Of a DNA stretch of 64,000 bases, positions 55,634 to 64,000 are shown one piece after another. Under the pieces are notes generated by a model, which saw nothing but the letters and a program-made list of their open reading frames with translations, was not told where the DNA came from and did not search any database. How positions within the stretch are numbered: position 1 is the stretch's first letter; each line of letters starts with the position of its first letter. A program made the position numbers and the translations under genes. Origin of the DNA: Tieghemostelium lacteum (taxonomy: Eukaryota; Evosea; Eumycetozoa; Dictyosteliales; Raperosteliaceae); the NCBI GenBank assembly GCA_001606155.1, contig LODT01000041.1, positions 248,001-312,000 on the forward strand. The letters run 5' to 3'.

Positions 55634-57828
55634 TTAATTATTGGTATATTTTAGAATGGATAAATTCAATGGTAAATATATTAATGTTAGGAATGGGAAA
55701 AAGAGATTGGAATAGAGTTGATACTGTGCAACTAATTCGTTTAGGAGTGTAAATATATTTACATCTAGATAGAATCTTGAGAGAATTGGTAGCAAGATTA
55801 CAGGTGATAACATTAGAAACACTATATTCTTTACTAACACAAAAAGTCTTTGAATTTTACTGCCTTTATAAGTTACAATACTGTTACTGTTGCTATTGAA
55901 TGAAAGTATACAAAGTGGTATTGATAGAATGGATGCAAATGTACAAAATGAAAAATTTAACAATGACATTGATGTTATAAATACTAATATGGGTAAATTT
56001 GAAAACACAATAAAACTATTACCACCAAGTTTCTTTGCTGTTGTTGTTGTTGATGTTGAGGTAGGTGGTGTTGAGAATAAATTGTCAATTTTCTTTAGGA
56101 TGACTTTGAATACTATTAAATATAGAAATAGTGAGACTGTGATAAATTTAATTTCATCCAATAAATTTACCAATAATGGGGGTAAAGTGAGAGATGTGGT
56201 CGATAGTGATGATTCACTTTTAAATCTATTAAAATTAATGTTAAATGTTTGTGGTAATAGGTACAAGAGTATTCCAATGATTTGAAATAGGCATACTACA
56301 ATGATTGAGTATACTATATCTCTAGGACTATCACTGGTCTCCATTTTAAAGATTTTTGAGAGTAATTGGGAGAGTTTACTCTGTCTTCTGGATGGAGTTG
56401 TGGGAGGTGTTGAAGGTGAAGAAGAAGAAGGAGAAGGAGAAGATGAGTTTAGAACTGGTGAATTTGTAGATTTGTTTTTTCTTAGTAGGAATATATCCGA
56501 TTTAAATGTAGTCGATAGAGTAATGAGTAGATAGACAATTCTAATGATAAGTGGTGCAAGTATAAGACCTAGTGATATCATATATTCACCAATGGATATA
56601 TAATGAAATGGTGATGGCAGTAGATAATAATAAAATGACTGATGAAGTCTCTCTAAAAGATTATTAAGACTACGAATAGTGCCTATAGTAATCTTACTGA
56701 TTTTTGTAAGAAATTTAATATTATTATTACTGTAATAGCTATTAGGTATACCAGGTGGAATACCAATAGTAACTGCATCTATATGATATCTATTATATAT
56801 TCCATGATTTCCAGTTGGTTTTCCAATGGCTTGATTCATCATGAATCTAAATAGAGTCTTAAAGTTCTCTGGTAGTGCTAAACTAGTATATCTCTGAAAA
56901 ATGGTCATTAAAGACTCACTAGTACTCACAGAGTCACTAAGTGAAATTAAATCCTGTATACCCTCTTTTCTAGCTAGCCTTCCAATGGTATTTATCAAAT
57001 CTAGATTTGGTAACTGTCCATTACTACCTTCACTGAGGATATAAATTTTATCCTGGAATTTATGGTCAATCTCAAAGTTTATAGCACTTTGAATGAGTCC
57101 TGCTCTTGGGAAGAAATTGTCTCTTACAGACGATCCTATATTCGAGTCGTGATAGTCATGTAACCATGATCTTATACCCTGACCATTATCCAACTCTGAA
57201 TCTGAGTTATGTGAACTAATGACTAAAATGAGATCTTTAGCTAACCAACTTCTACCTTTAGTGTAAATGTACTCGCATATAGACATTATAAACCCTATAC
57301 TAGATATCTCATCAGTTCCCAACTCTGAGGCTTTTGATAGTTTGAATTGTGTTGAAATTACAATAGATTCAGTTCCATCAGATTTTGGTGCTCTTAGTAC
57401 AGAGTATACATTATATTTTACAGTTCCGTCTGTTGCATTGTACTTGTGTAGATAGCTATCTAATCCCATCTCTAGAAGTTGACCATGTATCCATTCCATT
57501 GATTTCTTTTGATCCTTTTCATTCCTTATTGTTTCACTCTGAAATGATTTTGAGTATTTTATAATTCGATGTGATTCCTTATGATCAAAATCCACTAATG
57601 ATAACCCTGGCATTAATGCATTCTCTGACATGTAGGTATTATGTGCATTTATAGGGTAGAAATATATAGATACTATTCCAGCTGCATATAAAAGAAATCT
57701 ATTTATACTCTAATTAATATCCTTCAAATTAAACTCTACAATCATTATATTATAATTAATTAAAATTACCCTATGGTGAATACCAATCGTAACTTGGATT
57801 TATCCTTTTTGGTTTGAACATCAATCAT
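55634..57828 (-). CDS. gpaa1: GPI transamidase component GPAA1 (GAA1)
   Basis: Exons 57828-57770 and 57707-55634 (phase 2 join) give 710 residues. The N-terminus MIDVQTKKDKSKLRL leads into TM1 (INRFLLYAAGIVSIYFYP) and then ENALMPGLS, a GPAA1 hallmark. An ER-lumenal M28-peptidase-like domain (VISTQF…GTDEISSIGFIMSICEYIY…) follows, then several C-terminal TM helices (for example FITVSLFLYLIVF, FSNLPILVFITSMSLL). GPAA1 holds substrate protein and GPI in the ER transamidase complex. A Ser/Pro/Thr-rich cytosolic or lumenal insert lies near residue 420. Convergent with psmB7. Confidence 0.92.
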
Positions 57829-58259
57829 TTCCTAAATTTAATAAAATTAAAAAAATAAAAAAAAACTCTAAATTACTACAAGAAAAAAGAAGATAATCAA
57901 TTTATTTTATATTGAGTAATCTTTATAATATAGCTAATCATTTCGATCAAAGATACCAAAGATCCTTAATTACATATAATAAAAAGCAAGACAATATTAG
58001 TCTTGACGCTAATTGAAACCAATTAAATTTAAAATATGAAAATGACTTCGTAAGTCATACAATTAGTGGACCTATTGGACTATAGTTAACCAAAATCTAT
58101 AGCTATTAAAATCAATTACTCTGTACCATACATTATTAAGATACCAAAATCATCCAAAGTAACCATATTCAATAACTTCTTATACACCAGAGATTACAAA
58201 TTAAGGAGCTAAGTTCAACCAACATCCAAATACCATGAGTTACTAACTATGCTATGAAT
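57829..58259. other. Spacer between GPAA1 and the Gln-rich gene
   Basis: This 431-bp AT-rich spacer contains the GPAA1 promoter and the downstream gene's 3' end. A hairpin CAAGAC-7 nt-GTCTTG lies near 57988. No open frame of note. Confidence 0.45.
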
Positions 58260-58907
58260 CTACTCAGGTACTGCATATTGAACTTGTTCAATTACATCAT
58301 CAAAGACAACACCAAATCTAATGTCATCAATAGAAGCTCCGTATCTGTACAATGCAATGATGGAGTTTTCATTGTAATCTGCAAGTTTATAGATGTGCTC
58401 ATCCTTGTGGAGACTAAGCAAACAAGCAGAATGCGCGTCACTTGGAATGAAATCTCTTTTTACAATGTATCTTTCCAATGAACCTTGTGTGTAGAATTCT
58501 AGAAATTGCTGTCTGAATTCCTCTGGAATATTAATTGCAGATGTATATTCCTCTTCTTGACTGATTAATAAATGAGAGTGCATTGTAAGTCTCTCTTGCA
58601 AAAATGAAAGTCTATTCCAATATCTTTCCTGTTGTTGACTTTCTGTTTCTTCTTCTTCTTCCTCTTCCTGTTGTTGTTGTTCACCACCTTCGTAATTGTA
58701 ATCAACTTCTTCTTCATCCTGTTGTTGATTATCTTCTTGATGTACAACTACCTGTTCACCATATTCCTCTTCTGGTGGATGTTGATCATTTTCCTCACCA
58801 TGATCTTGGATATTAAATCCTCCGAGTTGCTGAAGAAGATCCTCTTGTTGACCAATATCTTCTGGTTGATTATCATATTCATCTACTGGTAGCGATGGTG
58901 GTGTTCG

Positions 58908-58951
<44 letters not shown>

Positions 58952-60629
58952 GATATACAAATTCAATGTTGTTTTCATAAATGTTTTGGGTTGTTGAATT
59001 TGTTATATTGTTATTGATATTATTATTATTAATTCTATTATTGTTATTATAAATGGTATTACAAGTAAAACCAAAATTAAAAACTAAATTTGGATTAAAG
59101 ATAGCACATGGATCGTTTCTATGTTCTTCTCTCCAATTTTTCAAAGAATACTTTCTGTCCAGGATTCTCAGAGATATTAAATTATATTCTATATCTCTAG
59201 TATTCTTTATAAATCCAATCCAACCATCTTCCCTGTTTTTCATTATAGTTTTTTTATCTGCTTCCTCCTGTAAATTTAACTTTTTGTGGGTATATATTAA
59301 ATGTTTAGGAGTGAAGGGCAGAACCTTCAATGGGAGTGGATCTGTAACTCCTTGACCAGCTAGAACAAAACATCTCTCCATTAAATTCTTTTTGAATTCA
59401 GTGATTGGATCTAATGCAACTTCAACTATTGGTGTTACTGGCTGTGAAGTGGATTGAATAGGTACATGTGGTTGAATATATAGTTGTTGTTGAATATATT
59501 CCTGTTGACCAACTGGTTGAGTAGGTACTGATACCTGTTGTTGTAAATATTGTTGTTGTTGATTATATTCCAGTTGAGAAACAACGGGTTGAACAGGAAC
59601 TGATACCTGTGGTTGTAAATATTGTTGTTGTTGAACATATTGATGTTGAACAACTGGTTGAACAATTGGCTGTGGAATATATATATTTGCCAATTGTTGA
59701 TTTAATTGATGTTGTAACATATTTAATTGTTCTTGTTGTTGAATATACATTAATTCATGTTGTGAAATATTATTTTGTTGATTTTCAGAATTGTTATTAT
59801 TATTGGTATTACATATATTATTATTATTATTATTTTGTTTTAATTGATCGTTTTCAGATTCTTTTTTGAGTTCGGTGATTTGAACCTGAAGATCTTTGGT
59901 AATTTTTTCCAATTTTTCTATAGCTTGATTTTCGGAAATTTCTTTTTCTACAGATGAGCAAGACTTAACTTGGATCTCAGTAGATTTTTTTGAGTCAGTA
60001 CTACCAGAACTTGGAGATTGAATAGATGTTTCTTTTTTAGCTGTTCCATTAGCTTTTCCAACTTTGACTGACCCAGTATTGTTATTGTTTTCGTCATCTT
60101 CGTCACTGGAATCGTCATCAATGGGTGCACTAAATTTAGATTTAGTTTTGGTGGGTACAATTGGAGAAATTGATTTTGTATATTTTTTTTGATTTTGTGT
60201 GGAAGAGGAAGATATATTATTTATATTATTAACTTTACTCTTATTCTCGGATCCACAAGTTGATGAAATTGTTGAGCTGGTTATTGGATTTTTATTTTTT
60301 TGTTGTGATATATCCAATTTAAGATTCTCTATTTTTTGGAAAAGTTGTGCAATCAGATCTTCTTTTTCCAACAATTGATCTTTAATTCCAGCTAATTGGA
60401 TTTCCAAATCATTTTTTTCCAATTCTACTTTTACGAATTCTTTTCTATTTTCTAACTCTATTGTTATTATTTTATTCTTGTAGTACTCTCTCTCTTTTCT
60501 ACTATAATCTAATATATCTTTTGTCTCTCTGTGTGATCTAGAGATTTCCATGTCTCTCAGTAAAATCTGTTCACATTTATCAGCTGCAGAAACTGAAAAA
60601 AAGTCTAGAATAATTTTAGATAGATACAT
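58260..60629 (-). CDS. Gln-rich coiled-coil protein of unknown function
   Basis: About 789 residues from the ATG at 60629 (MYLSKIILDFFSV…). A TTTTTTCAG acceptor-like site lies near 60595, so an upstream exon may exist and the true N-terminus is uncertain. Residues ~30-120 form a charged coiled coil (ELENRKEFVKVELEKNDLEI). Asn/Ser/Gln-rich sequence follows, with repeats like QQQYLQPQVSVPVQPV. A folded-looking stretch DPITEFKKNLMERCFVLAG… and …LRILDRKYSLKNWREEHRND precedes a second poly-Gln/acidic region. The last ~110 residues again look ordered. I recognise no family; it is probably dictyostelid-specific. Confidence 0.7.
58907..58952 (-). repeat. CAA trinucleotide (poly-Gln) microsatellite
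   Basis: About 15 uninterrupted CAA codons on the minus strand code a poly-Gln run in the Gln-rich protein; the pure repeat is prone to length change. Confidence 0.95.
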
Positions 60630-61235
60630 TGGATATTTAGATTTTAAGTTGTAGTACTGGGTGAATAATAACAATTGAATTAACTTTTAGAAAGTAGTAG
60701 TAGAATATAAATAATAAGAAAAAAAAAATAAAAAAATACAATTCTTTTTTTATTTGATCTGATGTACAAATTTAGTAAAAATTTTCATCACCATTGGAGA
60801 ATACTCTTTCATATTTACTATTGTTAAATTATAATTTGAATAAATTTGGAATATATATATATTTTAAATCTATATATATCATAAGAATAAAGTTTATTTT
60901 TTATAAAGATCATTTTCTTTTCCATATAATTCTGAGAGAATATCAAATTGAAATGATTATATATATTGATACCCCACTGGATGATTCTTTCTATAACATA
61001 AGTTTTTAATATATTTTAACTTTGTAGTTTTAGTTTTTTTTTGATTTTGTAAGTTTTAAATTATCCATGATAGGTGATAAATATCAATTAATTGATTGGG
61101 AGATAGAAATATAAAAGTCATTTATTTAATTTTGATTTATTAATTTTTGGAAAGTTATTAGTTGTTGTAATTTAAATAATAAAATATTTTTGATTTTAAA
61201 TTTTTTGAGAATTGTGTGAATGACAGGTGAAGACA
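60630..61235. promoter_or_regulatory. Divergent spacer upstream of the Gln-rich and PRP4 genes
   Basis: This 606-bp AT-rich region lies between divergent genes. A 72-codon open stretch (60794-61009) is Ile/Phe/Tyr-rich, starts without ATG and reads like AT-rich noise. No RNA gene is recognised. Confidence 0.5.
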
Positions 61236-62930
61236 ATGGATGAGAATAATCAAAAATCGAGAATATTTTTTGGAAGTATAAATGTAAAGAAATTATCACC
61301 ACAGGTTCATTCTCTACATGATGGAAATAAGAATAAGGAAATGAATGATGAGACTAAAGAGGAGGTATTGGAATTCAGTAAACATGCACAAGATTCTTTA
61401 ATTAGAAAACAAAAGTTACAGGATGATATGGATAAGAGAAGACGTGCAAAACAAGTTATTCTACCAACTAGTGATAATTTGATAAAGATGAAATTCAGAG
61501 AACTTGGTGAACCTATTATATTGTTTGGTGAGAAACCTGAAAATAGAAGAGAGCGTCTGAAATCATTGTTATTAGATAGAAATTTAGTTGATGGTTATCC
61601 GATATCAGAAAGAAAGAAACAGGAGGAAAAGAAACAACAATATCAGCAAGAACAGGATTTTCTTACTGTTGGCACAGAGGAACTGAAACAGTGTCGTATT
61701 AATATTGCAAAATACTCACTAGAACGTGCTTCTCAAAGACTTCAAACTCAAAAGAGAAAAAGAGAAGCTGAATTACAAATTCAAGAAGAAAACAAACAAA
61801 TGTTTGAAGAATATCAACAAAAGCTAATTGAAAGACAACAAAAATTATATAAAAAAGCTCAACTGATTCAACAAAAAAAGGATGAGAATAATGATGTAAA
61901 CATGGTGGAGGAAGATGAAGAAATATCAGATATACCGAGTAATTTACCATTTAAATTGACTGAATATGAAAATGAGTTAATACAAGTGACAAAAGATCTG
62001 AAAAACTATTACCCCTCTTTAAGTCAAATTGGTGATGAGAAGATAAGTTCAGTGGGTTTCTCACCAGATTCAAAGATGGTTGCGACAACTAGTTGGGGTG
62101 GAATGCTAAAGTTATGGGATGTAGATGGTAGGGAGAGACTTGAGAATCAATACTCAGGTCACAAAGAAAGAATTAATAATTTATCATTTCATCCTCAATC
62201 TACACTATCTCAAGGTGCAGGATCAGTTAATATAGCCACGGCATCTTGTGATCAAACTTGTAAATTATGGTCACTGGAGAGTAGTACTCCATTAGCTGTT
62301 CTCAGTGGACATTTAGGATATGTAAATCGTGTTTGTTTTCATCCTATGGGTAGATATATTGCAACTTCATCTTCCGACAGATCATGGAGATTATGGGATA
62401 TTGAAAGTCAACAAGTATTACTAGACCAGGAAGGTCATTCAGAAGCTATTCTAGGTATATCTATTCAATGTGATGGTTCACTGATTGCCAGTGGTGGTCA
62501 AGATAGTTTATGTAGAATCTGGGATCTAAGATCTGGAAAACCTGTACAACATCACCAAGGTCACAGTAAACAGATTATATCTATAGATTGGTCACCTAAT
62601 GGATACCAACTAGCAACATCCTCTGAAGATAATACTGTAAGAATCTGGGATTTGAGAAATCCTCAGAGTAACTACTCCATCCTAGCCCACAATTCAGTGG
62701 TATCCTGTATAAAATTTCAAAAATCATCAACATCTTCAACTACACCATTTGGTTATCTGTTATCATCATCCTTTGACAATACTCTAAAATTATGGTCTCC
62801 AAATGATTGGAAACCTATATTCACTCTGGAATGCCATAGTTCCAAAGTTACATCTTGTGATATCTCCTCTGACAATACAAAAATACTTTCTGGTTCCTTT
62901 GATAAAACCTGGAAGATATGGAGTGTTTAA
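61236..62930 (+). CDS. prpf4: U4/U6 snRNP protein PRP4 (PRPF4)
   Basis: A 564-residue protein starting MDENNQKSRIFFG. The N-terminal splicing-factor motif (SFM) domain is near residues 65-120 (IKMKFRELGEPIILFGE, RRERLKSLL). A Gln/Glu/Lys-rich helix follows (KKQQYQQEQDF…QLIEKQ-like), then seven WD40 repeats from about residue 265 to the end (for example WGGMLKLWDVDGRERL, SCDQTCKLW, SSDRSWRLWDIESQ, FDKTWKIWSV). PRPF4 stabilises the U4/U6 di-snRNP with CypH and PRPF3. The GTG nine bases upstream is not the start. Confidence 0.95.
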   Translation: MDENNQKSRIFFGSINVKKLSPQVHSLHDGNKNKEMNDETKEEVLEFSKHAQDSLIRKQKLQDDMDKRRRAKQVILPTSDNLIKMKFRELGEPIILFGEKPENRRERLKSLLLDRNLVDGYPISERKKQEEKKQQYQQEQDFLTVGTEELKQCRINIAKYSLERASQRLQTQKRKREAELQIQEENKQMFEEYQQKLIERQQKLYKKAQLIQQKKDENNDVNMVEEDEEISDIPSNLPFKLTEYENELIQVTKDLKNYYPSLSQIGDEKISSVGFSPDSKMVATTSWGGMLKLWDVDGRERLENQYSGHKERINNLSFHPQSTLSQGAGSVNIATASCDQTCKLWSLESSTPLAVLSGHLGYVNRVCFHPMGRYIATSSSDRSWRLWDIESQQVLLDQEGHSEAILGISIQCDGSLIASGGQDSLCRIWDLRSGKPVQHHQGHSKQIISIDWSPNGYQLATSSEDNTVRIWDLRNPQSNYSILAHNSVVSCIKFQKSSTSSTTPFGYLLSSSFDNTLKLWSPNDWKPIFTLECHSSKVTSCDISSDNTKILSGSFDKTWKIWSV

Positions 62931-63166
62931 ATATAATATAAAATAAAAAAAATGAATTCTCCCTCAAAATCCGATACAATTCCTCTACCTTATCTTTGTA
63001 ATCTGTGTATTATTTATACAATAAATTTTTCTATTTTTCTATATATATTGTTTTATTTCATTGCTGAATGAGACTCTATCTCTGCTCTGTTTACATTACA
63101 AATCAAAATAAAAAGGAAATTGGTTAATAAATGGTCGTGAAAGAGAGGATTTGAGAGGGGTTTTAA

Positions 63167-63455
63167 TTAAAAATCTAACCTTAATTGTTTTGAAAAGTCA
63201 TCGTCAATTTGTTCTGTATCCCAATCATCTTCCCATTGATTTTTATCAATTTCTTCACCTTCTACCATATCTATTTGATTGCAAAAAGAGTTAATATACT
63301 TTATGATCACAAGTGTTAATAGATTTGATCAAATACTTACTATCTTCAAATTCTTCAAATTCATCATCTTCTATAACTTCAATTTCTTCCTTTACAGGAT
63401 TTGGTAGTGGTGTAGTTGCTTTCTTGTCTGTTTTATCAGTACCTTTGGAGGCCAT
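63167..63455 (-). CDS. sem1: DSS1/SEM1, small proteasome-lid and BRCA2-associated protein
   Basis: Exons 63455-63341 and 63270-63167 (phase 1 join) give 72 residues, the usual size. Two acidic-aromatic clusters define the family: [11 protein letters not shown] in exon 1 and [20 protein letters not shown] in exon 2. DSS1 is an intrinsically disordered subunit of the 26S proteasome lid and also joins BRCA2 and TREX-2. The N-terminal 20 residues are Lys/Thr-rich. The protein ends QLRLDF. Confidence 0.92.
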
Positions 63456-63592
63456 ATTTATATATTTACAAAAAAAAAATAAATTAGTTGATGTTGTGAA
63501 TTTCAAATTATAAAAAATGAAAAAAAAAAAAATAAAATGTTACTTTAGTTTTATTTGAGTCAATATCACACAATATCACAAATTTATCGAAA

Positions 63593-64000
63593 ATGAACAA
63601 TAGTGGAAGTGAAGTTACAAACAGAACAAAACCTAAAAAGAATGAGGTTGATAAACAATCTAAAAAAGAAGCAAAAAAAGCAGCAAAAGAAGAACAAAAA
63701 CCATTGAGAGAAGAACCCAGTAAATCCCCAATGGGACTACTAAAGACAATCTTGGTATTATTGATTGCATTATGGGTGGGTATTTACTATTTCCGTCCAC
63801 AACTTTTTCATAATATCCCTACAGCCATCCCCACAGCCAGATCAAAGGTCAATCCATACTATAATGAAATTGTATTGAGTACAAAGTATTTACAATTATT
63901 GAAACAAAAGGCACATTACACTGATCAAGAAATAGATGCATTTGCAGATGTAACTTTATTAGTAGGCTATAATACCAATATAGATTTGATTGTTGATGCT
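63593..64000 (+). CDS. Probable ADP-dependent glucokinase, N-terminal part (runs off window)
   Basis: The first 136 residues are visible. A Lys-rich cytosolic leader (KKNEVDKQSKKEAKKAAKEE) precedes a single hydrophobic anchor (LLKTILVLLIALWVGIYYF, residues ~49-67). A helical linker and a first beta strand VTLLVGYNTNIDLIVDA follow, at the edge. That strand resembles the VAVGVNA.VDV opening of metazoan ADPGK, which likewise is ER-anchored by an N-terminal segment. The catalytic C-terminal motif is outside the window, so the call is tentative. Confidence 0.5.
   Translation, partial: MNNSGSEVTNRTKPKKNEVDKQSKKEAKKAAKEEQKPLREEPSKSPMGLLKTILVLLIALWVGIYYFRPQLFHNIPTAIPTARSKVNPYYNEIVLSTKYLQLLKQKAHYTDQEIDAFADVTLLVGYNTNIDLIVDA

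Noticed and set aside
60794-61009. 72-codon frame upstream of PRP4
   Set aside because: Its Ile/Tyr/Phe-rich composition is expected from AT-rich DNA, and it has no ATG start or similarity.

Overview
The window looks like chromosomal DNA of a dictyostelid social amoeba. It is AT-rich, with short (about 50-160 nt) AT-rich introns bounded by GTATGT/GTAAGT-type donors and TAG acceptors. Genes are densely packed on both strands, and many products carry Asn, Gln or Thr runs. Dictyostelid signature genes are present: a RegA-type receiver/cAMP phosphodiesterase and a family of ComC-like LRR/IPT/EGF membrane proteins. I cannot name the species. It is less AT-rich than I would expect for D. discoideum, so a genus such as Heterostelium or Cavenderia is plausible (inference).

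Layout. 0-4 kb: the 3' part of a HAP2/GCS1 gamete-fusogen homologue, a two- or three-exon unknown gene, a degraded J-domain scrap and an F-box-like gene. 4-25.8 kb is mostly housekeeping: a mitochondrial crotonase, two tandem short-chain dehydrogenases, PRP40, RegA, a sterol C-14 reductase, KAT14, an unusual N-terminally lipidated-looking Ras-family GTPase, SKI2, OGG1, quinolinate phosphoribosyltransferase and ribosomal protein uS9. 25.8-27.8 kb holds only gene fragments on both strands, including a P-element/THAP9-like transposase scrap. 27.8-32.1 kb: NC2-beta/Dr1, an EH-domain protein and an EAF-type elongation factor.

32.4-47.1 kb is the most distinctive part: four complete head-to-tail genes of one family. 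Each has a signal peptide, LRRs carried on phase-2 symmetric exons, IPT/TIG-like Ig folds, one EGF module, a ComC supersandwich-like domain, a single TM helix and a short tail. The LRR/IPT halves have diverged strongly. A block of about 720 bp covering the EGF and membrane-proximal domain is almost identical in all four, which suggests ongoing gene conversion of the stem under diversifying heads.

47.4-64 kb returns to core genes: adenylate kinase, an E2F factor with an AT-hook, a BORCS6-like protein, GPALPP1, a four-TM protein, proteasome beta-2, GPAA1, a Gln-rich unknown, PRP4, DSS1/SEM1 and the start of a probable ADP-dependent glucokinase. No tRNA, rRNA or CRISPR array was recognised. Exon joins were deduced by hand from splice consensus, reading frame and family alignment.
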